Positions 12,286-23,935 of a DNA stretch of 64,000 nucleotides are shown here, piece by piece. The notes beneath the pieces are model-generated. The model was not told the origin of the DNA. It saw nothing but the letters and a program-made list of their open reading frames with translations, and did no database searches. Both the position numbers and the translations under genes were made by a program. The DNA comes from Protonemura montana (lineage: Eukaryota; Arthropoda; Insecta; Plecoptera; Nemouridae): contig OX387611.1 in NCBI GenBank assembly GCA_947568835.1, positions 7,692,001-7,756,000 on the forward strand, in the 5' to 3' direction. Positions within the stretch are counted from its first letter, which is position 1, and each line of letters opens with the position of its first letter.

Positions 12286-13324
12286 ACCATTTTTTATCTC
12301 ACTTAAATTTGTTCACTTCGACAGGCCCCTCTTGATCTCGTCTGTCTTCAATTTCCAGGACAAGCCTTAACACTCTAATTACAAATCAAATGTAACATAC
12401 AAATTGAGGCAATTTTTTTATGTTTTAATTTGGTTTTAATCTGGTTTTAATGTGTTGTAAGTTTTTGCCACAAGAAATTAATTGCCAGAAACGACGATAC
12501 GTTTTAAGGCTCAGGCGAAGCTTGTTATTACAAGAGACTCTATAGTTTTTGTTTGGCAAACGCTAGCATGCGCCTGAATGCAACATGAATTTTGTTTGTT
12601 ATGACCGAGCTATGACCAAAAGTTAATAAAAATTAAAACAAATATCTTACTTTAATTACCTACAAAATTATTATTTAATTGGAACTTTGGTCAGGGACCC
12701 GAACCGAAATGATTAAAGGTTCTGGTTCCGGTTCCGGTTCCTAATTTTTTCAAATTAGGGTTCTGGTTCTGGTTCCGGTTTTACGTTTTTAAAGGTTCCG
12801 GTTCCGGTTCCGGTTCCATATTGTGAAGAGGGGTTCCGGTTCCGGTTCCGGTTCCTAATTTTCTCAAATAAGGGTTCTGATTCCGGCTTTAATTATAAAA
12901 AGGTTCCGGTTCCACTTAATAAATAAAGCGTTATTTTTTTTTAATTTTGCTGTTGTACAGGTTCAAGTTTTAGTGGTTTTTAGTGACACTTAGTTTTGTT
13001 TTTCCATCTGCCAGGGACAGGTCTTTTACCTCACATTGGGTTTCAAAGCACACGAAGCCAGTTGCATAAAAGATAGGAGTGTAACGAAGTCGTAGTAATT
13101 TTTTTGATTCAATTTCTCTGCACCAGTAGAGGTACAGAGTACTACTAGTACGGAGTAAAAAAAGGCAGGCTAGTCCATCTCTATAAGACAAAGCATGCTC
13201 GACAAGGGGTTAGTTTGTTTGAGGCTATCAAGTAAAAAATGTAAAGAAATGGATTTACGGTTACACTCTGATGGGGACAGGCAAAGGGTTATTTAACACT
13301 AGACATAAAATTAACTATAAACTG

Positions 13325-13860
13325 GATATTATCGGAAAATTGTCAGGACTGCTCAAACCTCTGAAGAAGTAACTAGTATATGTTGCGAAACGTCGGGAAA
13401 TTTAGTAGCCCTTTACTTAGCATTCAAAACCCAGTTCAAATAGTTTTTCTAAAAACTTGTGCTAAGGATAAATTAAATAGACATGAGTCTAAAAACCATG
13501 GATAAACCAACTTTTCAAAATTATAAAAGGGGGCCCACCTATGCGGGTTGTGAGCTTTATAGGGCATTGCCGGCGGATCTTCAAATCAAAAAGGACAAGA
13601 AATTCAAAATTGTGCTCAAGAATTTTCTACTTAAAAAATGTTTTTATACTATAAAAGATTTTTTATTGTATAAGGTAGAGACAATGAAAAATTGTAGTGT
13701 AAATGTAAATATTATAGTACCTAAAAATGTTGCTATGGATACATAAGACGTATATGTTGTTTAATTGTTGGTCACCTAAATGTAATACTTTGAACTTTCC
13801 AAATGGCACGATGTGTTTAAACGGAATAAAAAACATTATTATTATAATTATTATTGTAAC
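13325..13860 (+). pseudogene. LINE 3'-end fragment with AT-rich tail
   Basis: A frame at 13483-13690 encodes CELYRALPADLQ and FLLKKCFYTIKDFL, resembling the extreme C-terminus of non-LTR reverse-transcriptase proteins (LPxxI...FK..L..YLL...FYS.EEFL). It is followed by an untranslated stretch and an ATTATTATAATT tail. Upstream is a GAAACGTCGGGAAATTTAG block also found at 55.79 kb. Only the 3' end survives. Confidence 0.6.
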
Positions 13861-14495
13861 CACGATTTCGCCAACACTGAGCTAAAGTCTCAACGAGTAT
13901 GATTTGCATCCCTCCTTTCATAGTTGGGGAAGGATCTTTTAAAAGGATCGCGATCGTGCGATCGCGATCCTTTTTTAAGTGATCTTCGAACTGATCGCGA
14001 TCTCTTTTGTGTAACACGATCTTTTAATTTGATCGCGATCGAATTTTTTACGATCTTTCAAAAGATCATTTTAAAAGATCGTTTTAAAAGATCAAGATCG
14101 TTTGCACAGTCGTTCCTTTTTTATGTTTATAGTTGAACAACACTTGGCAATTGAAATTTGAGCACGATCGTTTCATTTCCATAATCATTTCTTGCTGGGT
14201 TGTTGGACAAAAATGTACGCTGGAAACCCATTAGCCTCAACTCTCTCATCCTTTCCATGTAAATCGTAGGCGACGATCGAAAATATTGAGTCTAGCAGTT
14301 CTTATTTCGAAAAGATACTAACACGGGTATTAGCACTTAGCAGTAAGAGATGTGTTTGCATTTTCGAATCGAGCTTTAGCTGGATATTGGTGATTGACTC
14401 ATTCGGAATGAGCTGTGTGTGCGCTCAGGGGCGGATCTAAGACTCAAAAGGCTGTCAGCAAACCTTTCCAATGGGCCCTTGTTGGTAGGCGGTGA

Positions 14496-14515
14496 GGGGG
14501 GGGGGGGGGGGGGGG
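14496..14515 (+). repeat. Run of 20 guanines
   Basis: Uninterrupted G20 inside the nested transposon, following a GGGCGGATCTAAG stretch. Confidence 0.9.
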
Positions 14516-15046
14516 ATTTTATGCCAAAAATCCTAAACGGCAATACATTCCATCAAGCATAAAATTCGTCGTAAATGTTCTATTTTGCCTACAATTTCTC
14601 ATTCAGTAACTAGAAAAAATCCACCCTATACGTAGTTGTCTTTGTTCCATACTGTCGCGTTGCTTTGTCGGCGCTGACCGACAAAGGGTAGAAGCGCGAT
14701 AAGCGAGTCGATGGTACTCCGAGTTCAATGGATATTCAAGAGAACCTACGAATACGCTGCTAGCCAAGCTAACGACCTAACGTTACAAGTTACAGTTCGC
14801 AGGTTGAGCTTTCTGCTGAAATTTCATAACATTTCTCTATCACCGATGTCAACCATAGATAATATTTCTCACATTTTTCGTATATAAGGTGTTCTTAACT
14901 TACTTTTAATTTCATCGAATAAGGCACGGTTGTACCACTGAGAATTTCCACCCACTCGTTGCTCCCGCTTGGTCGAAGCAAGCCGTGTTTATTTATTTAT
15001 TTTTTAATTTAATGAGTTCGATTGATTCGGGTGACGGAGACAATTA

Positions 15047-15246
15047 GTGGTCAATCACGATTTCGCGGCCACGGAGACCAATGCTCTGCCGTGGGAAAAT
15101 TTAAAGAAATTATTTTTTCTCCACGAGGGAAATGTTCCCGATCTCGAGGTGGTTTTCAAAGTAAAGTGTTTATTGTGGATGCCGGTGCATAAGGAAATTG
15201 CAGCTAACAGCACCAGCTCTTCAAATTTGAAAAGGTACATGAAGGT
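15047..15246 (+). pseudogene. Degraded BED zinc-finger fragment of a hAT transposase
   Basis: The frame contains CLLWMPVHKEIAANSTSSSNLKRYMKV. In BED fingers the pattern is C..C, then ssTsNLkrHl. Here the second Cys position is Trp and the His after NLKR is Tyr, so zinc binding is probably lost. No other transposase exons are seen. Confidence 0.45.
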
Positions 15247-16524
15247 AAGAGTGAATGGCCAGAGCATTTTAACAATACATCCTAAACTTTTTCCGATCAA
15301 CGGTAGGTAACGATATGAACATTATGAACTCTTCGTGGGACCCAATCGGTGTTTTCAACGTACCTTCTAGTTCCCCGAGGTTTGAAATAGTTTGACACTT
15401 ACAGCATTCGCGATTAAACGTAGGAAACACCATTGCACGCCGATATGCGTGCACAATCTCGCTTTTTAGACCTTACAAGCTCAAAAAAATCTTCATCAAT
15501 GTTTACCTCAACGATTGATATACATGTAACGATATTAAAAAGCGAGTAACCACGATAAATATCGAAATGAAATTTCATACGACAGTGGCTCCACTTAACG
15601 TGATGTTCCGATAATCTGCATTTTTGTCGGTAAGGTGGCCATTTGGCGGCCATCTTTCACGCAGAGACTGTAACATTAACTTTGTTTCTCTACCTAATTG
15701 ATCACAAGATTTTTTTTCGAAAACGATCTTGATCTTTTATAGAAACGAATTTGAATTTGATCGTAAAAAAAAAACGATCGCGAACTTCGATCTTCGATCG
15801 CGATCGTTTTTTGACGACGATCTTGATCTTTTTAAAAGATCGATTTCAAAACGATCTTCCCCAACTATGCCTTCTTTATGAGGTCTCTTATGAGTTAAGA
15901 CACATCTTACGGACATTATGAAACAGGACAAATTCCAGAAATAGCGGAAACTCGACCAAACTGGCTGGTCGCTCGGATCTGTTCGTTATACAATCTAACA
16001 TACGCTAGCATATTATGAAACAAGCTATTACCCGCGCTGGCCCACGAGTGAGTCGAGTCGGCAGGATACGAGGATTATAGCTTATCAGATATAAAACAAA
16101 GTAGCTGGCTGCTAGGGCACCACCAAAGAACGCTTCTCAGAGCGGTGTGGTCATTTATAAAGAAATACTCTCGAAAATGCCTTGTGTTTTCCCCAAACAA
16201 AATTGTGGATACAAGATGAGTCAATGGATGTTTTCGGAACAAACCAGTGAAACATTTTTTTTTCGTGTGGAAAAATTAAAAACAAAAAAGTTGTAAACAT
16301 AATAAGCAAATAATTTTAATCTGAATTTCTGAAATCTCAATATAACTTCGGAACCTTTATGGAACCTTTAAGGAACCGAAAAGAACCCATGATTTAATAA
16401 GGGTTCCGGTTCCGGTTCCGGTTCTTGGAAATTAATAATAACGGTTCTGGTTCCGGTTTCGGTTCCAAGAAAATACGGGTTTTTTCGGGTTTCGGTTCCG
16501 GTTCGGGTCCCTGACTTTGGTACT

Positions 16525-16625
16525 CTAGGCTGTAAATACTCACAGTCACTCTGATTCCAGTGGCGCTTTACTCCAGTGACGCTGCGTCACTGGAATCAGA
16601 GTGACTGTGACTATTCACAGCCTAG
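16525..16625. mobile_element. Palindromic hairpin MITE
   Basis: Arms 16525-16561 and 16589-16625 match at 35 of 37 positions as reverse complements (outer CTAGGCTGT, inner GATTCCAGT) around a 27-bp loop. It starts 4 bp after the target duplication of the neighbouring hAT element. Fragments of the same family lie near 6500 and 19690. Confidence 0.75.
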
Positions 16626-18285
16626 TGGCTCTACTCCTTGGAGATCTGTCATTCTCATCAAATACACTGAATTCCTTTTATAAAGGTTATATCCGATTAG
16701 CTCAAATGGTAAGAGCAACGCTCGCGACAGGCAGAGATCTGGTCTCCAGCCCCCAGTTGGTCCCGGTTGGTCGCCGGGGTTACAAAAGGTTTGAGGCAAG
16801 TTATTATTTCTACACAAGGGCACCAAATAACCAATTATCTAAAAAAAAAAAAAACAAGATGTATGTTGCATTCAGGTGTACCTACGCTAGCGTTGGCCAA
16901 ATAAAAACTAAAAATTAGATTATAAGAAGCTTAGTCTGTGCTGATGAGCCTTACAACGTACGTCACCCATGGCAATTACCTGTGGCAAAAACTTACAACA
17001 CTTAAAACCACTCAGTTTGTCTCAGATTGAGACAGTTGTTTTGCTACATGTGCTTTGTAATCGACGTGTTTAGGCTTGTCCGGGAGATTGAAGGCAGACG
17101 AGATCAAGAGTGGTTCAGTGTCACACGAGCAGCGTCGAACTCCGTCTCTCCGTCATTCCGTCGAAGTGAGAAAACATTACCGATGTAAGTGGCATTTTTT
17201 GAGACTTCCAATCTTTAGATAAACGGTCTGTGTTTGTTAATTTAACCGGTTTTCTACGAAAATTGACCATACCCGATGAGCGAAGCGGTATCTTCAATAC
17301 CAATTACTCCAAAAAAGTCACTTCAGTTTCTTTGATTATTTTATTTTATTTTATTTTGTCTGTTTCTTTGATCTAGCACTAGTGGCTAAATTCCTGCTCC
17401 TATTTGAACCAAATCAAGCAACCCTCTCCCCTCCACCCCTTCCACTCAAACCCATCATTGCAGGCAAAAAAATACCCACACACACAAAAGTGATATTTTT
17501 ACGGGGAAAATTCGCTACTCTAATGAAGAATAGTTCGCATTTTTGACAAACATTTTAATAATCTTCAAAGAAAAAAAAACATTCAGCTGGTTATTACAAC
17601 AACAAAAAATGAAGTAAGGGAAGGTAGTACATAGTGGGTCGGATTTTAGTTTTTTTGAGTTTTCTCATTCACAGTAGCTGTAAATGAAGGAAAATTTTTA
17701 CTATACATGCATGACAGTAATTAGAACAATATATGTTTTTTCTAGAATTATGCAAGCATTTGTGGCTGAAATATCTGAAGTGACCCACTATATTACCAGT
17801 TGACTTGCCATGTACCAACCCATATAGCAGGTTATATTTGCCATGACTGAATATCTCCAATTTCTTCAATACAAGCACCACTTAAAAACTCTACAAGAAT
17901 GTAGCTTACATCAACAAAAAAACACTGTAATTTTTTGAAAATTTTCTTTCCAGTCAGGTGGCAGAACAGTTTGATAACTCACTATAGACCGTGACCCACT
18001 CTGTACCATCTTCCCCTAGATATAAAACTAGATACCCCAAAGATGTCCTTTAAATGTCGTTGAAGTAAGTCTTACCAGTTTGGAAACAAACATAAGAATT
18101 TGACACTTAATTTTTTCTCGAGTTTTAGCTACGCTCATTCTGTTTGTTATGTGATGAAATATAAGCGACAGCTATGAATCACCTTCCTCAACATCTATTA
18201 AATGTAACAAATTAAAACAGGCGTCTCTTACCTGATTTCAAGTGCCTGTAATAATAACTTAACTTGAAACTTCTCATCACGTTTT
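16626..18285. other. Intergenic stretch; one degenerate tRNA-like block
   Basis: Around 16690-16790 a TAGCTCAAATGGTAAGAGC block followed by GGTCTCCAGCCCC resembles a decayed tRNA-derived SINE head. The rest is A+T-rich, with no gene-like frame or splice-bounded exon that I can support. Confidence 0.5.
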
Positions 18286-19243
18286 TACGGAGCGGTTAGT
18301 CGTTTTGGAAAACCGGTTCCCGTGAGATCACCGAAGTTCAGCAATACTGCGCTGGGGGTCGATTTAACTATACGCCGTTTAAAACGATTTTAAACGCCGT
18401 TTACGTGGGATTTTTACTGGTAGAGTAATTTGCTTTAAAACAAGAATATTTTAATAATTGTAAACCAAAAAATCAAGACAACACTCGAAGAACAAGAAAG
18501 AAATTGTTGAATGCAATGTGTTTGCTTCAAAACGGAATATTTGGTGACTTGGAAATACAGAAAAAATATCAATGGGACTTCTTACGTTGACCTCCAAATG
18601 ACAGTTAAAAAAGTGGATCCCCATCCTTCGAGGTTCAAATATTAAACGACGATTACCTAGAGCAGAGAGAAAATAGTGACGGCTGCGGAATAAAATTGAT
18701 TTTATGTGACAGGACAAAGCCTCCCTGAATCATCACCAAATTCAGATTTAAATTTAAATTTCTTTGTGTATTTATCTGAACACTTTTAAATCTTTCAAAA
18801 TGCCGGCTAAACGGAAAAAATCAATTTTTGCCTAGAACACCCAATGAACGCCATTTCTGCAAGATTTAAACGGCGTTGACGAAATCGGTCCTGGGTCAAG
18901 TACTGGATGAGTGGCCATCATGCAAATGTTCAGTTCTGTTTCGGGAGCGAGGTTGGAGGGAATGTTAGTTGTACATCAACTTCATTCGCCTTGCTTATCA
19001 ACCTTTCGACATCATGGCTATTCATCGCGTTGTCGCGTCCTTCGGAAGATATGTTTAGCCGGTGGGGCCCTTCGACAGGAGTAGCATACGTTCCGACACC
19101 GGATTGCTTCTCAATCCTTCTAGGTAAGTTGAGGTTTATTATCATCCCCTTCATAATCAATTTATTTACTGACACTATTAGACCAGTGCCACAGGACCCG
19201 TTGTCTAAACAGTGCGTCGTTAAGAACTGCTTATCAATCAATT
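18286..19243 (+). mobile_element. 5S SINE split by a MITE
   Basis: The head (GGTTCCCGTGAGATCACCGA) runs to 18355 and the same copy resumes at 18892 (TGGGTCAAGTACTGGATG) through core and tail to 19243. The 536 bp between are a separate element. Confidence 0.88.
18356..18891. mobile_element. 536-bp MITE inserted in a SINE
   Basis: Terminal inverted repeats: GGGTCGATTTAACTATACGC and, at the other end, the complement of GGACCGATTTCGTCAACGCC; both continue into CGTTTAAA. It is flanked by TGG on both sides, a 3-bp target duplication within the SINE sequence CTGGGTCAGG. No coding capacity. A 3-bp duplication suggests PIF/Harbinger-like mobilisation, but the superfamily is uncertain. Confidence 0.8.
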
Positions 19244-19564
19244 ACCTTCATAAATATGCATTACATAATCATTATATTAGAATAATATATAATATTTAAT
19301 ACTAATTATTCACATAACTCTTATGGCATTCGGAAGCGTGCAGATTCTCAGATGTGATAAAATCTTGACCTGACAACATTTCCTAGCTAAACCTTGTCCA
19401 ATGCCTTCAGTCATGTTAAAACAGCGCAAGACAAATTTAAGTTGATGATCGAAATCGTTAAATTTTACCTTCTCAAATTCTAGGTCAAACCGATTTACAT
19501 ATTAAGAGCCAATGACTACAAACAACATCGCACATGCTATTATTAAGAACATTTATAATCTCTA

Positions 19565-19640
19565 GAGATTGGTGCCGAAGCGGGGATTTAAACTCTATTA
19601 CCTGTCGTGGGTTTTGCTCTAAACAGTTAAGTCATTTTGA
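19565..19640 (-). repeat. Decayed tRNA-like SINE head
   Basis: The minus strand keeps TAGAGCAAAACCCACGACAGG and GTTTAAATCCCCGC, related to the tRNA-like modules near 34.7 and 46.0 kb. Confidence 0.45.
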
Positions 19641-19684
19641 GAGAATTTTAGTGAATTCGATACGAATGATCATGGGGGACGTGA

Positions 19685-19728
19685 ATATTCACAATCACTC
19701 TGATACCAGTGACGCTGTCTAGTGTCAT
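19685..19728. repeat. Fragment of hairpin MITE family
   Basis: TATTCACAATCACTCTGATACCAGTGACGC matches an arm plus loop of the palindrome at 16525-16625 with few changes (positions 19686-19715). Confidence 0.55.
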
Positions 19729-19786
19729 ATACAGTCAATATCGAGTAACTCTAATTTTACTTTGGAGACGCTTTATGTATAGATTG

Positions 19787-20005
19787 ATTTGTGGTGTTTA
19801 ACGACGCACTGTTTTGACATCTGGCCATGCGGCACTGGTCTAATGGCGTCGATGAATGAGTGGATGATGATGATGAACCTAAAATAGACTAGAAGGGAGG
19901 AGGGGAAACCCGGTGCCAGCACGTCTACTCCTGTGGAAGAGCACCAAGGGGACCACCGGCTTAACGTCCCTTCCGAAGGACGATACAACTCGAACAGCAG
20001 AATTG
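19787..20005 (-). mobile_element. 5S SINE, 5'-truncated copy
   Basis: Tail and core closely match the copies at 9233 and 11875. The 5S head is absent. Confidence 0.85.
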
Positions 20006-20324
20006 ACATGGTGTTTTATTATTAGAAAAAATATTAACCTCACAAATATTTGTGCCCAGGGAAATATATTAAAATCATCATTGGACAGCTACTGACTCCT
20101 CGCGGAGTCGCTCACCTTGCCGTTGGGTCATTAGCATAGATAACAACGATTTCTGTCGAATTAATTATACTTTAAACAAAATTTGATTTAACAAGCGTAG
20201 GCAAGCACCTCAAGCATAGATCCCATAAGAAATAATTTCAAAAACTCAACGACAACTCCCAATTTGTATGTTTTTGGACTCATATCTACTTTATCTAATG
20301 GGTCATTCCATGTCAAAACAACCG

Positions 20325-21812
20325 ACCAAAAAACCGTCACCTTTCAGAAATCAATCAAACTTGGTAGGATGATGACCACATCATTTCTATTGTTGACATA
20401 ATTTGTTTTGCCTCTTAGTCAAATGGTTCGCCCGGTACGGCCCCGAAACAGCGGGACGGCACTGAATTTTGGAGTACACTCGTCTTTTTTCTTTCTCAAA
20501 TTGCGTCGGCTGTAGATAAGATGGATCAATGAAAAAAAAAAAAACTTGACAGGTATTGAAATGTTTTTTTATAAAACATACATTTCGTTTGTTAAAAAAA
20601 TAAAAAATCCTCCCCCTTCCCCCTTTTTATTTTTTCTACCCCTATTATCTTTCAAAGCGGTATTTTTACATTCATGAAAAGTTCAATTTGATAGCCATAA
20701 GTATCAACTCCATTTTTTTTTTAATTCAGAGTGGGATAGCGAGGAAATTTTGAGATAAAAATTAAAAAGTATCGCCGTGTGCAAAAAAATAGTATGTTTT
20801 TACATATGTTTAAGCGTAGGTACGCGTAGAGTTGGTCCACAGAAAATCAACACATCATTAAACCTAACCAAATTTTATTTGAAATAAAAGTATGCTTACG
20901 CATAAATCAGGCTTAGAGCAGACTTTTACTAATTTTTTCACAATTTTGTTCCGCACCGTTCATGCGCAAGAGCAGTCCAAACTTTAGCACTTTTCAGTGT
21001 TTTGTTACTCCATCAACGACGTTTGGGCTCCTAGCTAACGACCCGTTAAAGATAACGAAAAAATAAAAATAAAACCAATAGAAAGCTAAGAAAATATAAG
21101 TTATGTGAAATTAAAAATAAACATGCAACTATAAAAACTACCCTTAATGTACAAACATCCCCTAAATTAAGAGAAGAAAAACTATTTACCCTACCTATAA
21201 CTTAGCGAAATTTAATAAAACATCACCAAAAAACTGGTCAAGCTTATCTGAAAGTTTCGTGATAGGATGCGCGAAAGTTCTTGAGACATTTCTTTTATGA
21301 TTTCGGAATCAGATCGGAGTATCAAAATTTTATGAGATGTGTTAATTTACCTTCTACATTTAATCGAGAAAAACAATTTTATCTCAAAAACTTGACTAAA
21401 GTTAAATTCCGATCCCAATTCTCTATATTGTCAATCCTACAATTCTCTATATAAAAATATATATTAAATATATTATTATATATTATATTATATATTATAT
21501 ATATTATAATATTATAATATATTATATTATAATAATATATTTTTAATAAACGAAATATATGTTTTACGAAACATCATTTCAATACCTGCCAAGTTATTTT
21601 TTTTTCATTAATCTATCTTAACTGCAGCCGTCGCAATTTGAGAAAGAAAAGCGGCGCGTGTACCCCAAAATTCAGTGCCGTCCCGCAGTTTTCGAGCCGT
21701 ACCGGGCGAACCATTTGATTTAGAGGCAAGAAAAAAACGGTCAACAATAGAAATGATGTTGTCAACATCCTACCAAGTTTGGTCAATGTCTACAAGGTAA
21801 CGGTCAATTTAA
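20325..21812. mobile_element. Long inverted-repeat element, about 280-bp arms
   Basis: The left arm (20325-20605) and right arm (21540-21812) are diverged reverse complements. Matching blocks include CAAACTTGGTAGGATG against CATCCTACCAAGTTTG, AAATGGTTCGCCCGGTACGG, and ACGGCACTGAATTTTGG. The interior is A+T-rich with an (AT)n tract at 21455-21545. No transposase frame. Confidence 0.8.
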
Positions 21813-23080
21813 AAAAAAAAAAAAATAATAAAAAAAAAAGTTTGCCTAAAACTATTATGAAGCAGTCTACGAATTCAAAATTTTTTTTCAGAGCGACTGT
21901 CAAATTATTTCTTGAAATACGGTGAAAGCACCTCTTACCCAATAATAATTGTAAACAATCAAAAGAATGCCACTCACCTTAGCTTAGGCCGAGAAACGTT
22001 TGCTAAGCACGGATGACACTATTTGTTGCACTGCAGGGCTGCAAGTCCTGTTAGCTACGAGGTGTCTTGATCTTAATTCCTCAATAAACTAACCACCACC
22101 ATCTATCAACAGACAAAATCGCATAACTCCTGCCAGGTAGTCAGTGTGAAGTCGATCACCTTGTCGATAGCCCCTAAATATAATTTCTAGACGAATCAGA
22201 TATTTTGTACTTAAATCGTTATTCACAAATCCTTGACGTGCCATTTCCTAGAGGTGAACCCTGTGGGTACAAATCTGATGGATACTTACCACCGGTAATA
22301 AAAGATTTTTTATTTTATCTTGAAGTGAATTTCTACACAAGCCCCAAGCACAAACCAACTCATGAATTGTTTAAAAATAAAAGATAGCTGGTTTCACTTT
22401 AAAAAATTTTTTATGAATTTTTCTATAAATAGGTATATAAATATTTTTTTAAGTTTATTTTTTGTATTTATATTTAAAGGACATAGTTGTTTTTGGAATT
22501 CAACAAATCGAATTTTTTAATTTTTTTAATTAGGGTTGAGTGCCAGTTTTGGATAGGGTTGGGAATTTAATTAATTTAACTCAGTAAATATCATTTTTAA
22601 AATCCAAAAAAAATTTATCTTTAACAATGCAGACGAAGCAACAGAATATCAAGATTTGTGATTTTTTAGAACTTTTAAGTACCTACTTAAAAAAAAAATA
22701 TTGAAAAAACCCTGTTATTATCCATACCTGGGCACTGGCGCCAGTTTTGGATAAAAATTAATTTTCAATCAGAATTATAATACATCATTGCTCCGTGTAT
22801 TTGAAACATATATATGAAAGGCGCATAAAGATATAAAAAAAAAAACGCAAAAGTTATTAATATTTAAGTACATGGTAGTTTAGTGCCAGTTTTGGATCAA
22901 CAAATAAAATTAGGCTTATTTACACTGCAAACAGAATATCTGCTTCCTCTTTGAAAAATTTGGGAGCCCTTGGCAGGTCAGGTGGTACACACTTTACATT
23001 TCACTCATGAGAACCAATTCTCTCCATAACAGTCCATGTCAAATGTTTTGTTACACTCGCCACAGGGCGTCGCAAGATCT
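21813..23080. other. A+T-rich intergenic stretch with a recurring 14-mer
   Basis: No gene seen. GCCAGTTTTGGAT occurs three times (about 22541, 22741, 22894) in the same orientation within roughly 360 bp, which suggests the remains of a repeat. Confidence 0.5.
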
Positions 23081-23815
23081 TAAAATTAGCAAAATTAGTG
23101 TAAAATTGCGTAAATGTCCTGCCTTGCTGGTAATTCTTCCTAACGTTTTTTTTTTTATAATAAAAGCTGCCTGCCCTGAAGGACTTGGAGCTAGAAAAAA
23201 AAACATCTTGGGGCATCTATTGTAATCAGTACCTACATGTAGGTATGTAATTTTAGCAATTAGCTAAAAGATACAAGTGCGTATGATAGTTGCATCAGTA
23301 AATAATGAAATCCATTCCAAGGAACGGTAGATATTCGCCGATTTCTGTGCAAATTAAATCTAGGTGGGGAGAAGGGGGAACTTTTCAAGACAGGGTGCTT
23401 GTTTCGCTCCACGCAAAGAAACGGACACTTGCCATCGCCTCTGTGATGGACATTCCGTAACAGGGTGCTTGTTTCGCTCCACGCAAATAAACGGACACTT
23501 GCCATCGCCTCTGTGATGGACATTCCGTGACAGGGGGCTTGTTTCGCTCCACGCAAAGGAGCGGACACTCGCCGTCGCCTCTGTGCTGGACATTCCGTGA
23601 CAGAGTGCTTGTTTCGTTCCACGCAAAGGAGCGAACACTCAACGTCGCCTCTGTGCTGGACATTCCGTGACAGAGTGCTTGTTTCGTTCCACGCAAAGGA
23701 GCGAACACTCAACGTCGCCTCTGTGCTGGACATTCTGTGACAGTAAGCTAGTTTTGCTTTCCACAAAAGAGAAGACTCGCCATCGTAACTGTGATAAAGT
23801 TATTGCTTCTTAGTT
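23080..23815 (-). repeat. Composite repeat with 70-bp minisatellite (5 units), copy 1
   Basis: CAGGGTGCTTGTTTCGCTCC-type units start at 23391, 23461, 23531, 23601 and 23671, period exactly 70 bp. The units are flanked on the left by about 300 bp also present at 27335-27625, and on the right by CAGTAAGCTAGTTTTGCTTT. It runs directly into a fragment of 5S SINE core. Long open frames across the array are artefacts of the repeat. Confidence 0.85.
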
Positions 23816-23865
23816 TTTAGAGAAACCTCATTCGCATTGCTCATCGACCTCTCGAGAGCAATATA
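23815..23865 (+). mobile_element. 5S SINE core remnant
   Basis: CATTCGCATTGCTCATCGACCTCTCGAGAGC is SINE core (23830-23860) abutting the 70-bp composite; it stops at a TA microsatellite. Confidence 0.6.
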
Positions 23866-23935
23866 TAATATATATATGTGTATATATATAATCAATTTTT
23901 GAGATGGTTATTGTGATTATAATAATATATTACCC
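23864..23935. repeat. TA/TATATG microsatellite
   Basis: Alternating TA run. A further TA-rich tract lies at 23985-24040. Confidence 0.7.

Larger units (their letters stand above)
13919..15870. mobile_element. Nested inverted-repeat element with iterated GATC termini
   Basis: The ends are CATAGTTGGGGAAGGATC and the complement GATCTTCCCCAACTATG. Both roughly 200-bp subterminal regions are packed with AAAGATC and GCGATCG units. It sits inside the 12.7-16.5 kb hAT element. Internally, 15047-15246 encodes a BED-finger-like fragment (ANSTSSSNLKRYMK). A degenerate hAT relative is likely; no clean 8-bp target duplication is visible. Confidence 0.7.
12692..16513. mobile_element. hAT-type transposon, 3.8 kb, with perfect 8-bp target duplication
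   Basis: Termini are CAGGGACCCGAACCG and its complement CGGTTCGGGTCCCTG. Flanks ACTTTGGT (12684-12691) and ACTTTGGT (16514-16521) are identical, as expected of hAT insertion. Both subterminal regions (12710-12920, 16390-16505) carry runs of GGTTCC hexamers. No intact transposase is visible. The interior contains a LINE 3' fragment and a second inverted-repeat element, so it is an old, invaded copy. Confidence 0.88.

Noticed and set aside
18451-18717. 88-codon minus-strand frame
   Set aside because: Lies inside a MITE with defined ends and shows no transposase similarity.
23260-23766. 168-codon frame over the 70-bp repeats
   Set aside because: Repeat-driven; the copy at 27.6 kb does not preserve it, and it has no recognisable domain.
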